Shown here piece by piece: positions 23,170-37,800 of a stretch of DNA of 64,000 nt. This DNA is from Amborella trichopoda. Its lineage: Eukaryota; Streptophyta; Magnoliopsida; Amborellales; Amborellaceae. A model generated the notes under the pieces. The model worked only from the letters and a program-made list of their open reading frames with translations, searched no databases and was not told where the DNA came from. The stretch covers positions 3,033,287 through 3,097,286 of the forward strand of contig NW_006500065.1 in assembly GCF_000471905.2 (NCBI RefSeq), written 5' to 3'. The position numbers and the translations under genes are program-made. The stretch's first letter is position 1. Every line of letters begins with the position of its first letter.

Positions 23170-26100
23170 TCACAGGAACAGCAACTGAGACTTGTGATCA
23201 ATGCCATTGAATATGAATGTCCCAGTTAGTGGAATAAACTGCTTTGTAATAAGCTGCAGAAAGCAAGCAAATAGCATGTGTTCTCATTATGGCAATGAAT
23301 ACTAAACAAAAGCAGCAGCAAGTTGTCTGATGAGCTAAGAAAGCAAACCTTAATTGCTTCCTGTGAAGCTATTCCTCCAATATAAGCTGCTACTGTATGG
23401 AGCTCCGCACCACCATACCGGCACATCTCACTTATAAGGTCCTCAGATAAGCTTGAACCATTGCAACCCATGTCATTTAGGATACCAACAGCTATGGTCT
23501 TCAATCGAGATGTATCTTCATCCATCTCACTGCAGGACAGCACCTCACTAGAAAGTTATCCAAAGGCTGAAAATTCTAGTAAGATTTTGATTTGAAAGTA
23601 GCAATAATGAGCATGCAGTCACTACAAAGTTAGCCAAACACATTTGTGGTAGGTTTAAATTGGAAGTACCAATAACTAGCACATAAACAATACATACCCG
23701 TCAAAAAGACCAGGGAATCTATTGTAATTGGATGTGAAGCGATCAACAGCCCGAAGGAGAACATAGAAGCCAACAGCAACACTGCAACATTGTAGCCTCA
23801 GGCAAATGCCATGTTAACCAGTGTCATACCACTTCCATGACATTTAAAATTGAAAGATTAACAAAGTTGGTATCCACCTATAATCTTCATCAGTTAAATA
23901 TTTTTGAACCTCTGTCAGAATAGGTGAGTTGAATTCATCCTCAATGAGACGGTACCGACAAACCTGCATGTATAAGCACATCATTAGCACCACAACATTT
24001 CAGCAAATAGGAGTAGACAGAAGGCACAAGTCACTAAAATTTAGCAGACAACAGGACAGAAAAACTTGAATTGGAACTTCATTAATGGAATAAAATCTGA
24101 AGTTGGAAATAGATGCAACAAATTATTTGACTGCATAACAAATGATACAACGATAAAAATCATTGGAAGTCATTATAGCAACTGTAGTTGTAGGGATCGG
24201 GAGGATCAGAAACGGGAACAAGGGATCGTGAAAGGCTAGAAGATCCCTATAGTTTGGAGCATGGTCCATAAAATGCATAAGTTAGAATCAAGATCCCCAA
24301 ATGTTATGAGCCTCGATCCCAACTTTTTGAGGCTATCAATCCCGACCTTATTTAGATCTCAATCCCAACGTTCTTAGGATCTTGCTCCAACCTTAAGAGT
24401 ATATAAAGTCCAGACTATATATAATTAGGGATCTCTTCATAAAGTGGGGATCTCTTCATTTATAGCCAACAAGCAATGTAACGGTATTAAAGTTACAATT
24501 GCATTACTAGCTGACTATAAATAAAGAAAACCACCAATTTAGTCGTTATCTTGATCTTTAAGGTGAAGATTGAGATCCCTAACAGTGGGGATCAAGATCC
24601 ATAAAATTTTAAAATCGATATCCCTCAAAGTTCTCTTTTTTCGAAGTGCAGGATTCCAGAGTAGGATTGTCACCAAAGTTGACAGATCCAAACAACTATG
24701 ACAACCCAAGCAAAATTATTCTGGTACATTTTGCAAGGATAAATAGGAACTAAGATATAACTAAAGACAAACTGGACGTATATAACCAAAAAAAGATATC
24801 CAATTCAATAATTCGAATGCCATGCATATGTCTAACAAAAATTTGAGAATGTAAACAATAATGTTGGTTTCTAGAGCTGCATACAATAGACATTGCAACA
24901 ACATGAATATTCCAACTACAATACCAAAAAGAATTTCACTTTTGAATTGCCTTGTATCTTCTATTTAACTTATCTCGAGAGAACCTTAGGAAACAAGAAT
25001 TTTAGGTGGCTGAGGACCAATCGAAGAAGTCTACCAGAATGCCATGATAGGACTTCAGCTTGCACAGTACTATAACTTCAGTTCCTGAAGTCCTGTGATC
25101 ATGTCGTCACTAGATTCTTCACTTCAACATATAGATTACAGTCAAAATATACACTCCGGTTCTTGGAATTATGTGAAATGGATGATTTGTTTTTTAGAAT
25201 GTTAACCTTAAATTGAGAAAAAGGAACAGTACAAAAAACCTAGGCAGACCACATAGTCAGGTGCTCTAGGGAAAGAGAACCAAAAAGGAAGACCAAAATG
25301 CTTCTATTAGACGGTTACAGTGTGAAAACAGCAACTAATAAAAGAAGGTGGTCCATAATGTCCAGCAAGGGAAACTTGTAAACTGCTAAAATTCCTCCCG
25401 TGAAGCCACTTCTTTAGCTAGGGCGTCTGCTTCCTGGTTGCCCTCCCGCCAGGTATGCTTCCATGAGACATCCATATCCCTGCACAGGTAATGAATGTGA
25501 TCAAAGATGTGCGCTAGGGTCCAAGGCGGAGGTGAAGAGGGGCTTCTTTGGGCCCACAGAATAGTGTTCTGTGAGTCACCCTCGATCACACGATTGTGTG
25601 TAGGCTGAAAGTATGTAGGAGCTTAAGTCCTTCCAAGAGGGGGTGGGCCTCAGCTACCACAGAGGTGGTGTGGCCGATGTAAATGGAAGACGAAACTACC
25701 GTGTTGCCTAAATGGTCCCTGACTATGGCTCCCACTCCCAAAGACTTGGATTACCAAGGGAGCATCCGTCGAAGTTCAGTTTAAATGGTCTAGCGGTGGG
25801 GGAATCCAACAGAATGTCCAGGCTGGGCGTTTGCGATTATGTCTTAGGACAACGGACCAATCCTGAAAGAAGGCCATGGTGGTGACTCCTTTGAAACTTT
25901 GGTGATTTGTTGCACAGAAAACAACTGTGGATTTTAGCTTGGTGAATATTTTGTTCCACATAGAGTATTCACCCCAGAACTTTATTGTTTCTCTCGATCC
26001 ATAGAGCCCAGATGGCTGCCGCCACCACGGATTTCCAAAGGAGAATCCCAGGTTTGGGCCAAGGGAAGGGCTGGATAGATGAGAGGATGGACGGGACATG

Positions 26101-29100
26101 TTCGGGTGTGAACCATTGAATGTCGAAAAGTTTGAGAATACCCCCCAGAGGTTGTAAGCAAAGGGACAGTGTAGGAGTAGGTGGCCGTTTGTTTTTCTGC
26201 AGCCATACACAAGACACATCGGTTGGGAAGTGGGATGCCCCTGCTGTATTTGACAGCAGATTTATTTTAAGTTTTTGGTGGCTCCAATCCTTGCAAGTCC
26301 AAGGCCTAGTCAAGAGCTTAGGATAGACCTGTCAGTGGAATCCCAGCAAAAAAACACTCGCGTCAGACCTTGAGAGGTAAATTAGTTGCATTGAGAAGTA
26401 ATTATCCCTTTAAAATCTGATTTAAGAAGTAATTGATTCTCGATCATCCAAGATATGAAATGAAATAACTCATTGGTCATAATTTCTAAACCAGAACAAG
26501 ATATGGTTTTGGTTGCCACATCTATTGGGATATGTCAGCTTTTCAAGTTAGATAAGCCAATGAGCAGTAGTTTGATCTGAGTATACATGTTACTTCGATG
26601 TTGATTCCCATTCTTCCCATCAATTTAATTTGTTATAACAACTTTTTAAATTGCATCAAGTATACTTTACATATTAGGGAGAGGTGATTGTGTGTGCCTC
26701 ATTTGCATTGCAACTCGTGTGGCGGACCTGAATAACTTAGCAAAATCTTTTCTTGATCATCTTTCGATGAACCCTCCCAACCCAGCTCCTCTAGGATTGT
26801 CAAATGAACTTTGTCAAAGTTCAGCTTCACTACTCCCATAAAAGGGAGGCATCCATTTGGAAGATGTAGCCTCCATTGGTAGTTTGCCACTTGTAATTTC
26901 CCTCCATTTGGAGGATATACTTCATTCTAGTAAGGAAGCTTGAGACAAGAATAATTTGAAGCTCTATGCTACTATTCATCCAAAATATGGTTTCTGAATT
27001 AATGTGGTTCTGGGGGCTTTGGATGGAGGAGGTACCTTAAATTCACTTATTTCTTTCTATGCATATTGACCAGAGGTGCCATAACTGAGATTTTCCATAA
27101 GAAGATACCCACCTTGGAATATGTAGGGAATAAGAATGCTCAAAAGATCTGAATAATGGATTCTAAGTCCTGAATAAGTCAGGACCAGAGAAAAAAGGCT
27201 ACTGCACAGTGTAGGGAAAAATGGCCCAAAGTTTATTTGCCATGGGGATACATGACACATCGATTGGCCAGTTGGAATCCTCTACAATGTAGTCGTTCAC
27301 CAGTGAGGGTCTTTCCTGATAGTGCAATCCAATGGTTGGACTTCATGCAGCACCTGGATCGGCCACACTTTATTTGAGGAAGGGGAGTTTGAGGAGTGGG
27401 GACTAAGTGCTAGGTAGGAGGAGACAGAAAAAGGTTCAAGGAGGAGGGTGCCCCAAAGGATCCTATGCACTCCATCAACGCCACTAGCTTTTGGCCCAAA
27501 AATGCAGCATCATCATCATATAGGGGTCTCTGAATGTTGGTTTCAATTTATTGCACCCCCTCATCGCTCCGCCACCCTAGCGCTACCATGGTCTCAGGTC
27601 ATAAGCTAATTTAGAAGGGAAGGCCACCGGATAGCCAGTGTTTGAGCCCCTGACCAAAGATCCTTCCGAGAGCGAACTCTTTCACCATTGCCTGATCAAA
27701 ATCTCACAATTTCTTCTAAATAGTTCTGATGTAAATCGAGGGCATGAGCAATATAAACAAAAACAAAATATGCAAAACGTAGTATGGGTATTTAGAAACT
27801 CCTCAAAACAAAAGGGTCCCTCAATTTCCAAATTTAAATTACATAAATGCATATAATCCTTGCTGGAAAAAGGAGAACAGCAGTTGATCAAAGGAAACGT
27901 CAAACACTTGGTCTTCAAGCGCTGATTCACTGTGACAAGGTGATTGAGGGTGATCTAGAGCTTTATGCTTCAATGTCCTCACATAACCTCTCACATCCTC
28001 GCTAGAGGGGGAGCCTTGCTCTCAATCTTCTCAAACCAAAAGTTCCCCTTTTCCCCTTGAAACCACTATCTAAAACACCCCTAAGAAACCGTAAGAGCTC
28101 CTACGAAATCCTAGCCATTCATTTAATCTAATCTCAAACCTTAAATCCCAACATAAGTTAAAAGATTGCTAAATACCAAATATAACCCTTCATATAAAAG
28201 TAAATCCCAAAAAGTCCCAAATAATACCTATATAACCCTTAACTTGATAATAAATCCTTAAAGATCCAAAACATTTTGAAATCCCTTCAAACACTAAACA
28301 ACTTAAAAGAAAGTAAAGAATAGGAATGTTGGGTCGTCTTCTCGGGTTGTCAACCCAAACCTTTTTTTTGCCATTCTCCTTCCCTTAAAAGGAACCCACC
28401 ACCGTGTGAGTCATTCTTGGAGCTTGACACTTCTCGGCAACTCTCCTTCGATGAACTCCATTTCGGGCTCCACTTTACCATGATAACTATAAAGATCAGC
28501 AACATTAAAGATGAGAGCTATGTCTAGATCTTGGGGAAGCTTAAGTTCACAGGCATTTTCTCCAAATTTGCATAGTATTTTGCATGGACCCACCTTTATG
28601 TTCTTCAATTTGTGTTAAGTACCAATAGGAAACTTTTCCTTTTTAAGGAACACCATGACCCGGTCTCAAACTAGATATTCCTTGTATCTCCAATGGCGAT
28701 TGCTAGCTTCCTCATATCTGTTGGTTCATCACTGTCAACTTCTTACGGACCGGTTTCTTGGATTTCCTTGATGTTTTCAGCATATGCAACAGCATCATCA
28801 CTAACACGAGGTTGTCCCAACATGGGAAGGAAATTGACAATGTGACTCAGAAATCGCCCATACACGATCCAACAAGGGCTCTTTCCAGTAGAACTGTTCA
28901 CTGAACTATTATAAGCAAATTCAGCTTGTGCTAAGGTAAAGTCCCACTGTTTAACATTGTCCCCTGAAGGCTTCACACCAAATTTCCTAAGCTTTGATTC
29001 ACCACTTCTATTTGACCATTTGTTTGTGTATAGTAGGCATTACTCTACTGTAGCTTATCGCCAAGAACATCCACGAAGTCCACCAAAAATGACTTAAGGA

Positions 29101-32100
29101 ACCTTGTATCCCTATTGGATGTAATAGTCTTTGGGACCCTATGAAGTCTCACCACTGACAAAAGAATAGATTTGATACATGGGTGACATCAACATCTTCT
29201 TGGATGCAATAAAATGGGCCATCTTGGAGAAGTGCTCAACCATGACAAATACCAAATCCATACCCCTTGCTATCTATGGTAAACCCAAAACAAAATCCAT
29301 GCTAATATCCATCCAAGAAGCCATAGAGATCAGTAGAGGGGTATATAGGCCGATGTTTTTCTGTTGACCCTTTGAAACTTGGCATGTGTGACACCTATCA
29401 ACATGTCAATAGATGCCGCATTGCAGCTTGTGCCAAAAATACTTCTCTACCACCATATTTGAGGTCTTGCTTCTGCCAAAATAACTCTTAAACCTTCTCT
29501 GTGCAACTCAACAATCAAGAACTTTCCCAATGACCCTTTAGGTATGCATAATATGAAGCCTTTAAAGAGAACTGTTGCTGATTATGAATTTAGCCACTAC
29601 TTCATGATCTTCAGCTTGACACCTTTCAAAAATATCTTGGAAATGGGGGTCAATCTTGTATTGCACTTTAATCACTTTGAATCCAACGACATCAGCTGAC
29701 ATGGTCTTCAACAAATAAACCGTCCTACTCAAAGAGCACCAGCCACCTTGTTCTACAAACCCGTCTTGTATCGAAGTACGAAAGTATACTCTTGCAAAAG
29801 TGCCTACCCATTTTGCATTTCGCCTACTTGATTTCTTTTGCGCATTGATGAACCATAGGGCTTCATGGTCTGAATGCAAGATAAATTTCCTCTGAATTAA
29901 GTCGTCTCTCCAAAGCTTCAAAAACTTGAAAAATGGCATAGTACTCAATGTCGTAGGTAGAGTAATTTTGTCATGCCCCATTGAGTTTCTCGCTGAAATA
30001 GGTGATAGCTTGCCCTTCTTCGCTTAAGACAGCCTCAATACCTACTTTTGATGCATCACAATCCACCTCTTAATCTCTCGAAAACTCTCCTCAGCCCTTG
30101 AGTTCCAATTGTAGCTTCCACCTCAAGGCATTCTGTAATTGTGCCAATATGGTGCTAAACTTTATAATGAACCTTCAATAAAAAGTGGCCAGCCCATGGA
30201 AACTCCTAATCTTTGATAAGATCTTCTGGGTAGGCCAACTTGTAATGGCTAGAACCTTGGACTGATAAACTTCTATGCCCTTAGCCAACCCCACGAACCC
30301 TAAATATTCCAACTTATCCTCCATGAAGGTACACTTTTTGAGGTTTACAAAGCTGATTTTGACTTAAACGCTGTAGGATAGCCCTCAACATGAGACTTAC
30401 CATCTTTCCAATAAAACAAAATACCGTCGAAATAGACAACCATGAACTTCTCGGCATTCGTTTTCAGTACCTGATTCATAAATCTCATAAACGTACTAGG
30501 CGCATTCGAGAATCCAAATGGCAGAACCAGCCATTTATAGAGCCCCTACTTGGTCTTGAAAATTCTCTTCCGTTCATCACCTTCTCTAATCCTTATTTGG
30601 TGGTACCCACTCCTTAAGTCTATGTTGGAGAAGACTTGAGAGCCAGATAACATGTCAAGCATATTGTCCAACCTCAGTATTGATTGGTTTTTCAAGAAAA
30701 CAATCTATACTTGATTGTTCTCTTCTTTATAGCGTTGCTATCTACATATCCTCCAAGACCCATCCTGCTTTGGTGTGAGCAAGGTGACATTGCATGGGCT
30801 TAGACTCTCCCAAACAAGGCCATTTTGTAGAAGTTCAGGTATCTTCCTTTGGAGCACCTCATGCTCCTTGGGACTCATTCGGTAGTGGGGTAGGTTGGAT
30901 AGGACAGCTCCTGGAATCAAATCAATATAGTATTGGATTTCCCTCATTGGAGGCAACCCATTAGGTAACTCCTCAGGCAAAATGTCCTTGAACTCTTCCA
31001 ATAATTCATTCACACCCTCTAGCACTGGTTGTGGCCTGATGTCTTCTTTCCGAACCAGCACAAAGATCATCCCACTCTTTTCACCTTCTTCCGTAAAATC
31101 ATCTAGATTCAAGAAGGCGGATGAAGCTCCTCTTCTCTTTACTAAGGCATCATCCTTCATTCGCTTTAAAACAATTTTCTTATCATTTAAGAAGAATGAA
31201 TAGGTTTCCTTGTCACCATGATGGATAATTTTCCGATCACATTGCCAAGAAGATGTTGCACACATCCAAGGGGACCATATCATACCACACAATTCTTCAA
31301 AGAAAGTTCCAATTGAGAAAGTAACAAGGCATTTGAAGAGACAAGTACCTCGTGCCCTTGTTGAATCAAAGAATGTGCTAAACTTGTGGGTTCTTCACAA
31401 TCTTGAGTTTGAGTTTGTCTACCAGCTCTTGAGCCACCATATATTTGCTGCTCTCACTATCAATGACATGAGTACTAAATTTTCTTGCAACTGTACAGAG
31501 GGTTTTTAAAATATTTTTATGGAGCCAATCATAGCTTGTTTAGACCAGCAGTGCCAGTATAGATCATCGGATGACAAGTGTTTCACCAATCATGTCACCC
31601 TCAAGTCCTTCCTCTTTAATATCAGTAGACTCGTGAACTTCTTCAAACCGAATTTCACCTTCCATGGTGCCAAATTCTCTTCAATTCCTACATCATGGTC
31701 TTCCGCTAGATTGACTTGAACTTCATTCTCCTTCTTGGACAACCATTCAATGTATGTCCAGATTCCAAACACCTAAAGTATTTAATTCTCCCTTGTACAC
31801 TGCATCTACCTTGACCCCCTCTCCCATAATTAGGATTTGCTTGGTTGTTAGGACTTGTAGGGGCTGCTGCCTGCCCATCATGGATGATATTATTTCCACA
31901 ACTACATAACACTACCATTGCGATCATTCCCAATCTACTTAGGGGCTCCACAGGTGAGTTGGGCTTCCACCTTTCAGGCAAGTTGATATGCATCACTTAC
32001 TTTATAGAGTCGATGCAGTCCTACCTGATCCTGATCTTGATTCGCCAATCATAGACCATTCACATACTGGCTGACTGATTGGGCTTCACTCTTGGCCACA

Positions 32101-34803
32101 TTACTCCTTAATGTGAGTTGATGGAATTCTTGAGTATACTCCTTCACGGTCTTCTCCCGCTAACGCAGATTTTGTACCTTTTGATACAAAATCTGCTCAT
32201 AGTCTACAGGCAGAAATTGATTCTACAATTTGCCCTCATCTTATCCCATCTTTTAATCCTTTCCCTTACCTCTAATTTCGCAATCATGTTGATGATGCTT
32301 CCACCAAAAAAAAGCTCAACATCTTTCTTGGCTCCAACAAGTTTGACTTTTCTCTCTTCTAGGACCTTTTTCCAAACAAAATAATGTTCAATATGATCCA
32401 CCCAGTCTTGAAACTCCTCAGCTTCCATTTCCCCATCAAACTCTGAAATTGGAACATGAACACCATACTCTTCGTTATTTTGCAGAGCACTTACAATGCG
32501 ATCTTCCCATCGTTCTGCTCTCTCATTCTGCCTGTTAGACCTATCAGATACTGCCCTACTTTTATGGCTAGAGCTATCATTTCTTCTTTGGGCAAAAGGG
32601 ATCCAAATTAATCATTACCCCTCTTAAAACGAACAAGGCATCTATCACTTCCATTTTCACAATCATTGCCCATCACATTCATAACCACTGGGTAAGCTAC
32701 TGGATTTCTTCTTCCATCCCTTGAAAGATCTCAAGAGTCACTGCATTCACGGCATTCCTGCCCCTTCGGCGACGATTCCCATGTGCACCCCTTGCAGCCA
32801 TCAGTAGGACAAATAAAGTGCCCAAAGGAAAAAAAGGAAAAGTGAACAGCTATAGGGAACAAACTTGCTCTGATACCACTTGATGGAAATCGAGGGCAAG
32901 AGCAATATAAACAAAAAGAAAATATGCAAGACTACTAGTATGGGTACTTAGAAAATCCTCAAAACAAAAGGATCCCTCAATTTCTAAATTTAAATTACAT
33001 GAATCCTCAAAAGTGAATCCTTGTTGGAAAAGGGGAATAGCAGTTGACCAAAGGAAACGTTTGGTCCTCGAGCGCTGATTCACTGTAACAAGGTGATTGG
33101 GGATGATCCAAAGCTTCAAGCTTAAATGGCCTCATTTCCAACCTCTCAAACCCTAGCTAGAGGGGACTTTGCTCTCAAAGTAATCTTCTCAAACCAAAAG
33201 TCCCCCTTTCTCCCTTGAAATTAGAATTTAAAACAGCCCAAAGAAACCCTAAGAGCTCCAACGAATCATAGCTCTTCAATTAATCTAATCTCAACCATTA
33301 AATCCAACTTAAGTTCAAAGATTGCTAAATACCAAATATAACCCCTCAAATAAAAGTAAATCCCAAAAAAGTCCAAATAATATCAAATATAACCCTTAAT
33401 AATAAATCCCTAAAGGTCCAAAACAATTCTAAATCCCTCCGAACACTAAACAACTGAAAAGAAAGTATTTAAACATCAAGCCAAATAAAAAATTAAAAAG
33501 AAAGCAAAGAATAGGAATGTTAGGCCGCCCTCTCGGGTTCTCAAGCCAACTTCTTTTTTTCGTCAAATTCCGTAATATGCACAATGCTTTTCCATGCTCT
33601 AGATTAGTGGAGCATTAAGGGAACAGCGCGAATCCTCTATGCCGTACTTCCTCTTATTACCTCCCGCCAATGGTAATATTCTTGCATGGCAAACCTCCTC
33701 CACCTGCCCAGGGCCATTTTGCCTGTTTTAGATCCCTAAGCCTCCAAAATTTGGGTCTACACAGCTCCCAAGTCAATCATGGCAATCACAGTAAAACCAA
33801 CATAGATAACCTCGATAAAATAAGGCCCAGCTTGGCCAAAGTTGAGGTGTACTGTTATTGCAAAAAAGCTTCCACTTTGGCAAGGTAACCACTTTAGCCT
33901 GAAAGGAATAAGTCCAGACACTTAAATTTTAATAACTTTCTTTTCGACCGCAGGTACAAGTGGATCATTAATTTCAAATCCTGCTTGCACATTAGGCATC
34001 TGTTTAGGATAACAATGCCTTGGTCCATGAGGTGCCCAATTCCCGCTCAATGATGTATCCTAATACCAGGTTTTCCATTGTTCCAAACAATAGTTATAGC
34101 CTTATAGGAAGCATCAAGGGAAGCTCTGCGGGAGTAGGTGAATAGACCTTTTTCATTATAAATTGCCTTGGATGCAAGATGTCAACGTTGGTATAACAAT
34201 CACATCCTATAGGACAGTAAGAGAATATCCAAATACTATTTACATCTCTTACAATACCTTACAGAACCCTAATGAAAATGCAAATGGCACAATGTCATAC
34301 CATTGGAGATACATAACCTCCTTGACACTCATCTCAAGCTGGAGAGAAGAATCATAATTGATGTGGAGCAAAAGAAAAACATGTCATCCCTGTGATAGAA
34401 GATTGGTAAGGATATATGCTAAGATGGGTCGTCATGGTACCATATTCTACTTTTGTCTAATGTTAATGACATCTATTTCTGTTCTTTCTCCTATCATGGT
34501 ATACTGGATTTCAGGATAAATGAAGAGCAGTTTTGATATTGCAAAATAATTCAACTGCTTCATCAGCTTAGCCCCTAAATCATTTAAAATAAGCCAAACT
34601 ATCTCATAGGTAGCTTTGACTATGGTACCCATAGTGTGCTAAGGTTTTACAGGTGATTCCCTCATCAAGTGTCTCAAGAGGATTTAATCGGTGATATTTA
34701 CAACCCACACTGCAAGTGCTTCTTGAGAGTGTACTGTGTACATGTGGTGTTTGTGATTAATGCCGAACTGTCACAAGAAGCCCATGATTTCCCTAAGTAC
34801 ACT

Positions 34804-34851
<48 letters not shown>

Positions 34852-37800
34852 GTACNNNNNNNNNNNNNNNNNNNNNNNNNNNNNNNNNNNNNNNNNNNNN
34901 NNNNNNNNNNNNNNNNNNNNNNNNNNNNNNNNNNNNNNNNNNNNNNNNNNNNNNNNNNNNNNNNNNNNNNNNNNNNNNNNNNNNNNNNNNNNNNNNNNNN
35001 NNNNNNNNNNNNNNNAGAGAGAGAGAGAGGTCCCAATATTTCCTTCATCAAAATCCCAGTTCTCCTATGCCCAATGAGAACAACAACCCTCATATAGATG
35101 GTTTAAAGGTCACCTGAGATTTGGATACAGCTACAATGATCCATGATTCTTTCAGTCTCCAAAAGGGTAAATCAAATATTTTTCAGAGGGGAGGATAGGA
35201 ATTGGTTCCTCTAGTCTCTATCTTGAAAGGAAAAGATCCCTTCTTATTCTTATTTCCTTTCTTTTGCCTTTCAAATTGACCCAACATATAATAGTACTCA
35301 TGCTTTGTCCTTGCCTTTGAAAAATGCCAAATTGGTCCTCGAAGAGTAAACCTTACATACCCCAAAGAATATTAAAAATGTCATGATCCTCAAGATTAAA
35401 AAAAAAAAAAATATCTATGGTTTAGAGGTCCAAGGGTTATGAAGTCATGTACCCACAGGCCGTACAAGGCAAAAGCCTTTGAAATCCAGACAAAGCCAAA
35501 TACAACCAATCAATGGTTCCAGAAAAGCACAAAGACAAGGTAATCCTTGGCATTGAGAATAAAAGCAAGAATGAATGGATCCATGCAAACCCAAACATGC
35601 ACATTCATATGCCTGTAGCTAAGAATGTAGTTCAATATGATCAGCAATTTGGAGTGCTTGAACAATAGAAGGTTACAGTGATCCAAAACCTACTCCCTTA
35701 TGGATGACCACCATACTCCCTTATGAATGACCACCATACTCCCTCATGGATGACCACTACAAAATTCTTACAAAGAATGATATAGCACTTCCTATTCTAT
35801 CATACTGTACAACTATTTCTCACCGAGCCACACCCACACACACACACACACCCACACCCACATGCAGACGCACACTCATACAAGCGCGTGTGCACACACA
35901 CACACCCACACCCACATGCAGACACACTCATACAAGCGCATGCGCACCCACATACAAGCACAAAGATACTAAAGGGCTTATTGGATCTCTCAAAATGACA
36001 TGTAGCAGAATTAAGAAAACCACATTTTAGAGTAAAGCAACCATTCATAAGAAGAATGAACACAATTGTTTCAATCCATGTAGCAAGAAATGATATGACT
36101 CACCATGAGTTTTCTGGCATTTTTACAGAAGTTCTTTATAGTTGTCTTTAAGATTGTGTCTGGATCTCTACCAATACGCTTTAGAATGCCCTTCACATGT
36201 TGCTCTATGGCAAGGAAATCAGCATCTGCCTTAGATTGATAAATCTTTTGCAAACTTATATAATACCTGGAGAGGAATGCACATGAATAAACCAGTAATA
36301 GTCAGAAATACAACAAAGTGGCACCAAGTCTTATTACTAATTTATCATCCAAAGAAAAGAAAGTATAAACTTAAGGCATAAAGTCAGTCACTCAACTCAG
36401 TCAACGATGTCATGTCTGGAATTGATCCCTCAAGTGGTGGCTCCCCGCCACCTTCATTCTCAATGAACTCCTGAGCAAAATCAAATAAAAAGGATTTAGG
36501 AACACAATTTTGTAGCATCATATATAGCAAAAAAATAAAGAAAAATTATTACTATCTTCAAATTTCAGCTTGAGATAACTCGACTTCATGGCAAAGTATA
36601 GTGAAAACAATCATAGGAAGTTGCTTATTGAATAGTCAGCAAGCAGAAAGAAGAAAGACGGATCAATATAACTGAAACAAGAGCAGTGCCTCCAAAAGGG
36701 ACATCAATTACCATGCATATGATAAATAACTATAGATTAAAAGTTGAGATGTCATTTCACGAAAATATAAGTATATAAGGAAGTTGTTGATCAATCATAA
36801 ACATGTCCTTCCTTAAACAAGCAAACCATTGGACATGGAAAAAGATTGTTCAAAATGATGAAGCATGTAGACACCTTTCTATTCAAGGAGGAGATTGAAA
36901 AGTTGAGTACAAATCAAAGAGGAATTCTGACATTAAACAGATCAATTCCCAAACACAAGCAGTCCTTACAACAATTAAGTTTCTGAGCCATCCCAAATAA
37001 CTGCATATTATATAACTCAGACACCTACATTTAAGAATAGAATTCATTTCAAAAAAACCCAAAAAATTGGCTACCAGCTGGTTGGCCCTTTCCATAATAA
37101 ATGCTCACAGAATAACAAGAGGAGCACAAATATGTTATTTTATTTAGATGGATCAATCCTAAGTCTTACCTGTCTCACACTTGGTATTCATTTACTATTG
37201 GTTTTCATATTAATTGGTATAAGTCACATGGAAAATTCAAATAAATTCAATGAAGTTTCATTGGTATTCATATTTTATGGTGGCAGTGCAACAGCAAACT
37301 TGGCATATACCAAACTCTCAATGCAAATCACAACCCCCCACCCTTTTTCCTTCTTTTTTTCCTCTCTCTCTCTCTCTCGGTGCTCATATACTGCTAGTCC
37401 TTATAAACAGCATAAGCACCCAAACTCCAAAAGGTTGAACCCGAAAAAGAATTACCAGAACTAGGTGTGGATTTTCTGCAATCATATATGTTATGGAGTA
37501 TAAAGCCCCATTTATATGCTGCATTATTTTATAAGATTCATCATCATGATCATCGTCAGAGCCTTTTTTCAACTAGTTAGGCTCAGCTACAGGAATCTTG
37601 GTCCACTATTCTGCTCTATTAAGGGTCATACCCTCAGTAAAGCCATAATTCCCCATATCTTTTCTCTCTAATTCCAACCATGTCCTTTTTTGGGCCTACC
37701 CCCTGCCCTTTTTGAGCATTCCACTTGAACTAACTAACACCTCCTAACATGTGTTCTACTGGGTCTGCGCCACACATGGCCAACCCATCTAAGTGTATTT

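Larger units (their letters stand above)
27727..33548 (-). mobile_element. Full-length degenerate Ty3/gypsy LTR retrotransposon
   Basis: LTR-like repeats at 27727-28357 and 32881-33548 flank a 4.5-kb interior read on the minus strand. A primer-binding site TGGTATCAGAGC complementary to initiator tRNA-Met lies next to the right (5') LTR at 32865-32878. Domain order is gag (about 32430-31700, with CCHC knuckle), RT (31290-30400), RNase H (about 29980-29560) and integrase (about 29500-28740). Flanks agttc and acttc agree at 4 of 5 bases, a possible target duplication. Many stops and frameshifts make it inactive. It makes up nearly half of AXR1 intron 10. Confidence 0.9.

Noticed and set aside
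35746..36063. Open frames on both strands across the CA-rich repeat
   Set aside because: Products of a microsatellite without stops; composition is Thr/His/Pro or Cys/Val/Gly repeats.
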